Shown here: positions 12,168-23,400 of the stretch, piece by piece | How the letters are laid out: every line of letters begins with the position of its first letter | Numbering within the stretch: position 1 is the stretch's first letter | Assembly (NCBI RefSeq): GCF_932526225.1 | Contig: NC_064044.1 | Location: forward strand, 15,811,453 to 15,875,452 | DNA length: 64,000 bases | Source: Nematostella vectensis | Taxonomy: Eukaryota; Cnidaria; Anthozoa; Actiniaria; Edwardsiidae | Reading direction: 5' to 3' | Notes under the pieces: generated by a model | The model's database searches: none | Told to the model about the DNA's origin: nothing | Seen by the model: the letters and a program-made list of their open reading frames with translations, nothing else | Position numbers and translations under genes: made by a program

Positions 12168-15100
12168 TAGTGCTGGCTTGACTTCTCTAAAAATAACAAA
12201 CTTTCCTATCACGTGCAAAATATTAACATTGAGTAATAAGGGAATTTTAACTACTTCTCAAACTATTACTTAACTATTTCTCAAAGTATTTCTTCGAAAG
12301 TGCGGGGAATTATAGTTAAAATAACTTTCGATTGGTGAGTTTCAGTTATATAAATACCAATTTTCCTCAATAACAATAACAACAACGTAAAACTTTTGAA
12401 TGGGCCAAATAAATTATTAAAGCTTATGTGACTCTATTATAAGCCAAAACAATAGGATTGTTATAGTTACCCTAATCATGTAAGAACTCTAGTGAATAAT
12501 TTCCAGCTGCTAAAACCGCTTTCTGGCATTTGGACTGGCTGGCTGATAATTCCAGTCTAAGGATTCAAAAAGGCCGAAAGCCAGAAGGCGATTCAGCTGT
12601 CGGAAACTATCGGCAGCATTTCGAAGAATATCGCAGTTAGAGAAAGACCCCGTCAAACACTATGTTCTAGGGAATTCCTAGGGGGCGAATACATATGATC
12701 ATATCTGTTGTTGTCAGTGTTATTGACGCTGTGAATCTGTGAATGGGAATATAAACGGAAGGTATGATACGCGATCCTCAATAAAAATGATCTCACATAC
12801 CAGCATTTGATAATAGTACTTCTAGGGCCGGAGCTACATCAGGCAAGTGAGGCAAATCGCCTCGGTAAAATTTTGATGTCTACTGTTTCACAATTGGAAC
12901 GTACAATAACAATAAAATACAATCTACTGAAACACTTACAATACACATAACATAATAATTCTAATTATGGGTGGAAAGAGGGAGGGTTTACATACAGTTC
13001 CTCTATTGGCAGCGATGTGAAATGATGTCGGTTAAGTTCTTGCGGAAGTCAAATACGGAATCAGCAGTTTTAGCAGAGTGTAGTAGTTGGATTAAAAAAT
13101 GTGATATTAGGTAGTTAAAAGAGTTATGCATATACAACGATTGATAGGATGGCTGGGTATGAACAGAAGGGCGCAAATCGCACTGAGAAGACCGGGTTAC
13201 AAAGAAGTTGGAGATATACGGAGCCTGTTGGATCCTATATGATTTAAAAAATAATAGAAGAGCCTGAACTTGCCGCCTATGCTCAAGTGCACGTGTGTTC
13301 GGAAAACGAAGACTGAAGATCTAAGACCTGGCGGAAAACAAAGACCGAAGACCTAAGAATTAGGAAGACCTCTAAGAAATGGAAATGAATATCTACTAAA
13401 TATTTCATGCCTTTGTTTTTCGAGCAGAAAGAAAACAAAAGGGGAGTGCAGTGTGTTTCTACATATTGAACTAAAACTATCGTGAGGTAGTTATCAGGCT
13501 AGAGCGAAAAAGAAAACATCAAATAAAATAAAAATAAAACTTTCACAACACCTTTGCTACGTTTCGCAAATCAGTAGTTAAGCTATCTGTCTGATGTATA
13601 GAGTACAAAACAAGAATAAAAACGCGAGGGCCCCCTGAGGTCGGCCTGTTTTTCACAATAACTTACCTCCCATGTCGGTAAATAACCTATATTTACATGA
13701 CCTATATTTATTATTAACATGCCGCTTTGGGCTTCACTGGATTAGCTGCACTGAATGTCATGAGCCGATACAAAACTAGTTTTATTTGACCAGTGGTGTA
13801 AGGCAATGTTCATTTAACATTTTCTATTGGCAAGCTTTGATGAGAAAATAGCAATACGAATGAATGGACAACCCTCCGTATGCAGTATAGTTCCCAGTCG
13901 TTATTTGCTGTTATGCGGACATCCACAGGAACCCTGAAGACGAGACGAAAAAAAAATAACGACTGGCAGATTACAGATCCAAGCTGGCGGACGCAATCGG
14001 CGAGCAAATATAACGAATTTTCAGACGAAGAAATACCTATCAATACCGCATTTCTTGCTTGTAAAATTCCATGTGCACATGATCACTGCAGAAATAGCCC
14101 ATATACTTTCCATATACAGCTATTTCAAGTAAGGCTGCTGTAACGGAGGAAAATAACGAAATATAGATTATCGTCATCTTTGACAACTAAATATCTTACA
14201 TTAATTAAACACCGACGACCTTCCTGAAGTTAAGAACGTTTTGTTTATTCAACTAAAAGGCGTCTGTTTGTTTAAGCAAGTTATATCGACAAAGTAACTT
14301 TAGCCGTTCCTATGAAATAGGATAGCGAAAAGTAAAAAGTTGACCCTTCACCCAGTGGAAAAGTAGGAGTGGCGCGTCCCTTTTCCAGGGGTACTTGACA
14401 ATCGGAATTTGGCCACCAATTCTCGGTTCGCGCTTCTTAACGAAGGAAGAAAAGTTAGGTCTGAGTTCACACAGGGTTTCCCCTGTGTACGATTCAGACC
14501 TGGCCGGCGACGAAATTAGGATTTAGAACGGTTTAAGATTTTGAGTGCAAAAATGATTGGAATCTTGTCAATCATTCATGTGTGTATCTTGCCATGCGCA
14601 CTAGCAGTGTGACAGGTTAGTGTGTGACAACCGTAGTCAGTAGCAACATGTAAACATTACGTAAGTCACGGTAGCCCAAGGGTAACAAACCGACACACCC
14701 ATGGGGGGAGGGGTAGTTCGTTCCTCGGACGCCCATTGGCTGAAACCTTATCTAAACAGAGCTAAAAGCTTTCCATGGCTGTCAGTGTCGGATTACCTTA
14801 GGGACGCCGTGGTAGGACCATATAAAAAGGGGTGCGGTAAAAGGAATTATCTGGTAAACCTTGAGTTTGTAACAGCGAAGAAAAGCCCGGTACCTGTACC
14901 GCCCCCAACTATAGTCTATTCTCGTTGTTACACTGCACTCTACAATCTATGTGTTGTAGCCGCAGTGGTTCATGGGTAACATGAGTCATGTGACATTTCT
15001 CGAGGCCGATTGGACTATGATTCAATAGCCCAAGGGGCGGAATGCCGAATGGTCTATTCAGAACATAGTTCAAGAGGCTGAGATGTCTAATTGGCCAAAA

Positions 15101-15960
15101 TTGGATTATTAGAGATGGTCAAAATTAGACAAAAAATAGCGACGATTAAAAATGGTTTGTATCGGCGGTTGTTTTTCCGTGCCGGTCAATGGCCGCTGGT
15201 ATTGATCGCATTGAGGTGACTTTGAATCCAGTTCCATACTTTTCGAGCCGAAGCATAAAATACTTGTAGACAGCGATTCAGCTTTTTTTAGTCATTTCTT
15301 TTTTTTTGGGATAACTGAACTCTATTTGACTTCCATTCTGCAAAATGTGAATTTATTGTAGAAAGAAACACGATAAAAATGTTACATCTCTCGGAGATTT
15401 TCCTCTGAATGTTGAAAAACTTTACAATATTTACAAGAATTTATTGTTTTCAGTTGTTTTCTCAGTGTTGAAAATCATCATTCCATATCTGGTTGCCTTT
15501 TTTGGGGGGATAGCATTATCCATTAAGAACTTGTCCTTGAAAAGTTGTCGGTAACTTCGCCAAAACGCGATTCAGCCGCTATTATCCCGAGCATTTCGCT
15601 ACTCACCGTCTATCACTGATAACAGACCATTGGAAGCTCAGCAATTCAGAATGCAGGATTTTTGCTAATCACATTTATTCGCCAAATTATTTTATACCCA
15701 AGAAGCTACGCGGGTTACTACACAGATAATCCGAGTACAACCTTTTTCTACTATTTCCCTGCTACAACACATTCATCATGTACCCATAAGGTACGGGAAC
15801 GCGAGCAAAAAAAACATCAAGTCTCGAAAGAAAAAAGGTACAAGTTGAAAAAGTTTGTTGAAGAAAGTAGTTTTCTAACAAAACTTGTGAATGTTGCGCG
15901 TATTTCTTCAACGAACCAATTTGTCTCGCAGCAAAATGACGTCAACACATCTCAAGCCAC
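12168..15960. other. Non-coding single-copy stretch
   Basis: No exon with supporting splice context was found. Open frames of 77-107 codons occur (13810-14143, 14701-14979, 15662-15985) but have no domain resemblance or coding bias. A 13-bp inverted repeat (13894-13906 with 13954-13966) and a nested hairpin (14457-14501) lie here. A 20-base exact match to the EXTL3 intron minisatellite is at 14982-15001. Confidence 0.5.
14457..14501. repeat. 45-nt nested hairpin
   Basis: Two coaxial perfect 8-bp stems: outer AGGTCTGA (14457-14464) with TCAGACCT (14494-14501), and inner ACACAGGG (14469-14476) with CCCTGTGT (14481-14488) around a TTTC loop. Small internal loops separate the stems. It could be a structured RNA or a DNA palindrome. 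No flanking gene explains it. Confidence 0.7.
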
Positions 15961-15967
15961 ATCTCTA

Positions 15968-16728
15968 GTGCTTGTGATTGGATGAAAGCGAGACAAGTTG
16001 ACACATGTGATTGGATAAAAGCGAGACAAGTTGACACATGTGATTGGATGAAAGCGAGACAAGTTGACACTTGTGATTGGATAAAAGCGAGACAAGTTGA
16101 CACTTGTGATTGGATAAAAGCGAGACAAGTTGACACTTGTGATTGGATAAAAGCGAGACAAGTTGACACATGTGATTGGATGAAAGCGAGACAAGTTGTC
16201 ACTTGTGATTGGATGAAAGCGAGACAAGTTGACACATGTGATTGGTTGAAAGCGAGACAAGTTGACACATGTGATTGGATAAAAGCGAGACAAGTTGACA
16301 CATGTGATTGGATGAAAGCGAGACAAGTTGACACTTGTGATTGGATGAAAGCGAGACAAGTTGACACTTGTGATTGGATGAAAGCGAGACAAGTTGACAC
16401 ATGTGATTGGATGAAAGCGAGACAAGTTGTCACTTGTGATTGGATGAAAGCGAGACAAGTTGTCACTTGTGATTGGATGAAAGCGAGACAAGTTGTCACT
16501 TGTGATTGGATGAAAGCGAGACAAGTTGACACATGTGATTGGTTGAAAGCGAGACAAGTTGACACATGTGATTGGATAAAAGCGAGACAAGTTGACACAT
16601 GTGATTGGATGAAAGCGAGACAAGTTGACACTTGTGATTGGATGAAAGCGAGACAAGTTGACACATGTGATTGGATGAAAGCGAGACAAGTTGACACATG
16701 TGATTGGATGAAAGCGAGACAAGTTGGA
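15968..16728. repeat. 33-bp minisatellite, about 23 copies (cassette copy 2)
   Basis: Tandem 33-bp units with GATTGGATGAAAGCGAG and ACAAGTTGACACTTGT (or ACATGT). Because 33 is divisible by 3, both strands stay open and give apparent proteins of 250-290 residues made of an 11-residue repeat; these are artefacts. Each unit carries a dyad (ACAAGT-TGAC-ACTTGT) and, on the minus strand, a CCAAT box. The paralogous cassette at 11.5 kb has only about two units, so this array expanded or the other contracted. Confidence 0.95.
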
Positions 16729-17030
16729 TGATTTTGTTGCTCGTATTACCGTGCCTATACTTGATATAGGTGTATTTAACAATTGGCGACAGAAATGGCC
16801 GTCCGCCAGAGAGAGAGACAAAGTTTGTAAGTTACAACTTAGAAGTTTGAATTAGTTACAACTGTTAATCCCGCTTTGTTTAAGTTTATTATATCCTTGG
16901 TGGCCATCAGGGGTTTCATTAGGCCCACCATAATATATAAGTCCCGATTGGTTCGTTCTTAACTCATTGCAAAAATGATCTAGGTGACTACGGACTACAC
17001 GGGGCTGATTCTTTTGGTGCCATGCTAAAT
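16729..17030. repeat. Unique segment of cassette copy 2
   Basis: Nearly identical to 11584-11880 (starts GTTGGATGATTTTGTTGC; includes CATATATTA-type AT-rich parts and GGCCCACCATAATATATAAG). It separates the 33-bp array from the 101-bp array in both cassettes. It contains AATAAA on the minus strand at 16885-16890, which could end the neighbouring KLHL transcript. Confidence 0.85.
16885..16890 (-). promoter_or_regulatory. Candidate poly(A) signal for the KLHL gene
   Basis: TTTATT on the plus strand reads AATAAA on the minus strand, about 580 bp past the KLHL stop codon and inside cassette copy 2. The same hexamer is at 11743-11748 in cassette copy 1. Use as a 3' end is inferred from position and orientation only. 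Confidence 0.4.
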
Positions 17031-17465
17031 TGGTTCCGGTCAGCGGTCGAATACAGCTGGCTCTGGCCCTCACCAGAGAGCAGTGTGCGTACGTGCAGTC
17101 ATCGTCTGTGTTCATAAGATCTTGATGCAATTGCTTCCGGTCAGCGTTAGAGTACCGCTGGCTCAGGCCCTCAGCGGAGGGCAGTGTGCGTACGTGCAGT
17201 CATCGTCTGTGTTCATAAGACCTTGATGCAATTGCTTCCGGTCAGCGTTAGAGTACCGCTGGCTCAGGCCCTCAGCGGAGAGCAGTGTGCGTTCGTGCAG
17301 TCATCGTCTGTGTTCATAAGACCTTGATGCAATTGCTTCCGGTCAGCGTTAGAGTACCGCTGGCTCAGGCCCTCAGCGGAGAGCAGTGTGCGTACGTGCA
17401 GTCATCGTCTGTCTTCATAAGGCCGTGATGCAATTGCTACCGGTCAGCGGTAGAGTACAGCTGGC
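17031..17465. repeat. 101-bp tandem repeat, about 4.3 copies
   Basis: The landmark CTTCCGGTCAGCG recurs every 101 bp (near 17034, 17135, 17236, 17337, 17438). Units are nearly identical apart from GAGGGC/GAGAGC and TACGTGC/TTCGTGC changes. The last, truncated unit runs to CTGGCTCA, which overlaps the stop codon of the KLHL gene on the minus strand. The paralogous cassette has two copies. Confidence 0.93.
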
Positions 17466-20400
17466 TCATGTCCACGCCACAGGGAAAACTACTGAGGCAG
17501 CACTGAAGCGCGCAGTCTGGGTACTAGCGGCCGACGTCCATCTGTTCTCGACCTCGTCGTAGCACTCGACAGAGTCGACTATCGACATGTACTCGTTCAT
17601 TCCATTTATGGCAAATATTTTCCCACAATGCACCGCGATTGAAACACCGCCTCTGCAATGCTTCATTGAGGCGACTCGAGTCCAGGTCTGCGCCTTTGGG
17701 TCGTAGCGCTCGACAGTATTCAATGATCCTTTGCGACCGTTAGCCCCACCCACCGCGTACAGATATCCCGAGAGTGCTTGCGCACCGAAGTCGTAGCGAC
17801 AGATGAGCATCTCGGGATCCTCGACCCACGAATTGGTTTCTGGGTTGTAATGTTCCACGTGACTAAGATCCCCTGTATTATCGTCGAAACCCCCCACCGC
17901 ATACATCCGGGAGTCTAGAACGGCCAGGGCGAAGCGCCGTCTTTGCCTATGCATGGTCGCGACTGTCTGCCAGCGCTCAGAGCGAGGCGAATAACGTTCC
18001 ACATAACTGGACAAGCAAGCGGTCGGGTTAGTAGGGTAAAAAGAGCTTCTCGCATCGGATAACAGAGTTCTGAGTTTCTGGATTAAGAGAGATCTACTCT
18101 TCTACGTTCTTTTGTAAAAGTAAAAACACGCACAACAAAAACAGAAGACGTATTTTTTATTCCCGAAGATGACAAATGAGTGGTTTGACACATAGTATAG
18201 ACGCCGATCTTTTAATGTACCATTTTAAATGTAAATGCATGCAAAATAAAACACGTTCATTCTTCAAACTTATTTTTGGACTGCAACACTGTCTACATTT
18301 CAATTATCTTGCAATAATCTTGCAAGTAAATTGTTTAATATTGAAATCTAAACAAGAATGGCTGATTGACATTCTTTAAGATTTACTTTCAAATAAGAAA
18401 CAAATTGTTTTTGAAGTTTCAAATGTAAACAATAACAAAGGATTCGCTGCTTGACTTACTTGCAAGTTAGCAGCCGATCGCTGCTGCCGCCAGCCACATA
18501 GATGTAATCCCCAAGCACAGCAGCCCGCATATCTCCCTGGCACTTGGAGGTAGAGGGCAGGCCCGTCCACGTGTCTTCCACGGGGTCATAGCGCTCCATG
18601 GAGTTCAGCTTGCGGCCTCGGCGATATCCACCAATCACATACAGCTTGTTGTCATAGACAGCGACGGCAAAGGAAGCCCGGGCCTCAGACATAGGCTTGG
18701 ACATTAGCCACTCGGTACGCTCGTGGTCGAATCGCTCAACGCTCTTCACCTAACGCAAAAGATAAATGGCTTGTTAGAGTCTCTGGTTGCCGCCATTTTG
18801 TCATTCTAGCAAAGTACCAAGTGTGATGAAGCATCCATTTCCATCGGCTGATTTGGGGAAGCCAATGCGATATTTCCGACTGAACTCAGTAAATAAACCA
18901 TAAGATTTTATATTTAGGTGGTTATTTTAAGATTTCTTCTCGTAATTTCTCTTCCAATATTGTTTAAAAACGTAACAAAGGTGTGGCTGATAAGGGGTTT
19001 CTCAATTTCTACCCATAAATAATCAGCTCCCCACTTACGCGAACTGACTTTAAGTTCCTTATGGAGCCTAATTTTAGACGTTTCCACTCGGATAACTCGA
19101 ACTTTTCGCTAACTTAAGTTGTCCTTTTTAGGGGTCCAGATAACAATGTTACTACTGTATTTACCTCTTTCATGAATGAAGTCTCCCCACCAAGTACAAA
19201 CAGGGTCTTGGCATATGAACGCCGCATTGTCACGCATGCGCACTCGCAGTGGCACGTCTTGGCTTCCTCTATGATGTCCTGACAGAACACGTTAGATTGG
19301 ACAAGTGGATTTTCTCCAATCTGTAGAAAAACAATACAACATTAATCAGAAGCGTGGGGGGGGGGGGATGGTAGACATATGAGCAGGGTAGTGGGTGCAC
19401 AACACAAGATGTCCGGACAGCACAACACAAGATGTCCGAACAGCACAACACAAGATGTCAGAACAGCACAACACAAGATGTCCGAACAGCACAACACAAG
19501 ATGTCAGAACAGCACAACACAAGATGTCCGAACAGCACAACACAAGATGTCCGAACAGCACAACACAAGATATCCGAACAGCACAAAACAAGATGTCCGG
19601 ACAGCACAACACAAGATGTCCGAACAGCACAACACAAGATGCCAGAACAGCACAACACAAGATGTCCGAACAGCACAACACAAGATGTCCGAACAGCACA
19701 ACACAAGATGTTCGAACAGCACAAAACAAGATGTCAGAACAGCACAACACAAGATGTCCGAACAGCACAACACAAGATGTCAGAACAGCACAACACAAGA
19801 TGTCAGAACAGCACAACACAAGATGTCGGAACAGCACAACACAAGATGTCAAAACAGCCCAACACAAGATGTCAGAACAGCACAACACAAGATGTCGGAA
19901 CAGCACAACACAAGATGTCAGAACAGCACAACACAAGATGTCCGAACAGCACAACACAAGATGACCGAACAGCACAACACAAAATGACCGAACAGCACAA
20001 CACAAGATGACCGAACAGCACAACACAAGATGACCGAACAGCACAACACAAGATGTCCGAACAGCACGACACAAGATGTCCGAACAGCACAACACAAGAT
20101 GTCCGAACAGCACAACACAAGATGTCCGAACAGCACAACACAAGATGTCGGAACAGCACAACACAAGATGTCAGAACAGCACAACACAAGATGTCGGAAC
20201 AGCACAACACAAGATGTCAGAACAGAACAACACAAGATGTCCGAACAGCACAACACAAGATGTCGGAACAGCACAACACAAGATGTCAAAACAGCACAAC
20301 ACAAGATGTCAGAACAGCACAACACAAGATGTCAGAACAGCACAACACAAGATGTCAAAACAGCCCAACACAAGATGTCAGAACAGCACAACACAAGATG

Positions 20401-23400
20401 TCAGAACAGCACGACACAAGATGTCCGAACAGCACAACACAAGATGTCCGAACAGCACAACACAAGATGTCAGAACAGCCCAACACAAGATGTCAGAACA
20501 GCACAACACAAGATGTCGGAACAGCACAACACAAGATGTCGGAACAGCACAACACAAGATGTCAAAACAGCACAACACAAGATATCCGAACAGCACAACA
20601 CAAGATGTCAGAACAGCACAACACAAGATGTCAAAACAGCCCAACACAAGATGTCAGAACAGCACAACACAAGATATCCGAACAGCACAACACAAGATGT
20701 CAAAACAGCCCAACACAAGATGTCAGAACAGCACAACACAAGATGTCCGAACAGCACAACACAAGATGTCAGAACAGCACAACACAAGATGTCAGAACAG
20801 CACAACACAAGATGTCCGAACAGCACAACACAAGATGTCAGAACAGCACAACACAAGATGTCGGAACAGCACAACACAAGATGTCGGAACAGCACAACAC
20901 AAGATGTCGGAACAGCACAACACAAGATGTCAGAACAGCACAACACAAGATGTCGGAACAGCACAACACAAGATGTCAGAACAGCACAACACAAGATGTC
21001 AGAACAGAACAACAGAACAACACAAGATGTCGGAACAGAACAACAGAACAACACAAGATGTCAGAACAGCACAACACAAGATGTCCGAACAGCACAACAC
21101 AAGATGTCCGAACAGCACAACACAAGATGTTCGAACAGCACAAAACAAGATGTCAGAACAGCACAACACAAGATGTCCGAACAGCACAACACAAGATGTC
21201 AGAACAGCACAACACAAGATGTCAGAACAGCACAACACAAGATGTCGGAACAGCACAACACAAGATGTCAAAACAGCCCAACACAAGATGTCAGAACAGC
21301 ACAACACAAGATGTCGGAACAGCACAACACAAGATGTCAGAACAGCACAACACAAGATGTCCGAACAGCACAACACAAGATGACCGAACAGCACAACACA
21401 AAATGACCGAACAGCACAACACAAGATGACCGAACAGCACAACACAAGATGACCGAACAGCACAACACAAGATGTCAGAACAGCACGACACAAGATGTCC
21501 GAACAGCACAACACAAGATGTCCGAACAGCACAACACAAGATGTCAAAACAGCCCAACACAAGATGTCAGAACAGAACAACACAAGATGTCAGAACAGCA
21601 CGACACAAGATGTCCGAACAGCACAACACAAGATGTCCGAACAGCACAACACAAGATGTCAGAACAGCCCAACACAAGATGTCAGAACAGCACAACACAA
21701 GATGTCGGAACAGCACAACACAAGATGTCGGAACAGCACAACACAAGATGTCGGAACAGCACAACACAAGATGTCCGGACAGCACAACACAAGATGTCAA
21801 AACAGCCCAACACAAGATGTCAGAACAGCACAACACAAGATGTCAGAACAGCACAACACAAGATGTCAAAACAGCACAACACAAGATATCCGAACAGCAC
21901 AACACAAGATGTCAGAACAGCACAACACAAGATGTCAAAACAGCCCAACACAAGATGTCAGAACAGCACAACACAAGATATCCGAACAGCACAACACAAG
22001 ATATCCGAACAGCACAACACAAGATGTCAGAACAGCACAACACAAGATGTCAAAACAGCCCAACACAAGATGTCGGAACAGCACAACACAAGATGTCAAA
22101 ACAGCCCAACACAAGATGTCAGAACAGCACAACACAAGATGTCGGAACAGCACAACACAAGATGTCGGAACAGCACAACACAAGATGTCGGAACAGCACA
22201 ACACAAGATGTCCGGACAGCACAACACAAGATGTCCGAACAGCACAACACAAGATGTCAGAACAGCACAACACAAGATGTCCGAACAGCACAACACAAGA
22301 TGTCCGAACAGCACAACACAAGATGTTCGAACAGCACAAAACAAGATGTCAGAACAGCACAACACAAGATGTCCGAACAGCACAACACAAGATGTCAGAA
22401 CAGCACAACACAAGATGTCAGAACAGCACAACACAAGATGTCGGAACAGCACAACACAAGATGTCCGAACAGCACAACACAAGATGTCCGAACAGCACAA
22501 CACAAGATGTCCGAACAGAACAGCACAACACAAGATGTCCGAACAGCACAACACAAGATGTCAGAACAGCACAACACAAGATGTCCGAACAGCACAACAC
22601 AAGATGTCAAAACAGCCCAACACAAGATGTCAGAACAGCACAACACAAGATGTCAGAACAGCACAACACAAGATGTCAGAACAGCACAACACAAGATGTC
22701 CGAACAGCACAACACAAGATGTCAGAACAGCACAACACAAGATGTCGGAACAGCACAACACAAGATGTCGGAACAGCACAACACAAGATGTCGGAACAGC
22801 ACAACACAAGATGTCAGAACAGCACAACACAAGATGTCGGAACAGCACAACACAAGATGTCAGAACAGCACAACACAAGATGTCAGAACAGAACAACAGA
22901 ACAACACAAGATGTCGGAACAGAACAACAGAACAACACAAGATGTCAGAACAGCACAACACAAGATGTCGGAACAGAACAACACAAGATGTCGGAACAGC
23001 ACAACACAAGATGTCGGAACAGAACAACAGCACAACAAGATGCCAGATTTGAAAAGTGCTCACCGACATATATCAGAGAGCAAAGGCAAATGGGGTTCGG
23101 TTTGCAACACATACATTGCTGATAGACATAACCCAAGCATTTTATAACATTATGTGCACCCTCAACAGCACTAACCCTTATAGTTTCACAAAAAGGTGTT
23201 GGCTGTATGTGATACTATAAGCATCAGATATGAATCACTAATTCCTGTCTGGATGGGTATGCATTAGTGGCCTTTTTAGGAAAAATATGGAAACGGGCCT
23301 GCATACTAAGATTGTCTGAATCTCAAACGTAATAAACGCAGACCAAGAAGACAGCCTAATATTCAGGTACATTGCAAGTTGTAAAGTGATTATGCTGACC

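Noticed and set aside
13880-14143. 87-codon frame overlapping a minus frame
   Set aside because: Overlapping frames on both strands, no similarity, and part of it spans an inverted repeat.
14701-14979. 92-codon plus-strand frame
   Set aside because: No recognisable domain or splice context, and a poor start region; treated as chance.
15942-16821. Apparent 250-290 residue repeat proteins on both strands
   Set aside because: The 33-bp unit is a multiple of three and free of stops on both strands; no start context, no non-repeat domain, and the paralogous cassette lacks them.
11710-17130. Matching 92-codon frames in the two cassettes (11710-11988 and 16852-17130)
   Set aside because: Conserved only because the cassette is recently duplicated; the frame runs through the unique segment and into the 101-bp repeat with no domain or codon bias.
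19379-23147. Very long open frames (up to 557 codons) on plus and many on minus
   Set aside because: They follow from a stop-free 23-bp repeat cycling through all three frames; the same region is open on both strands and lies inside an intron.
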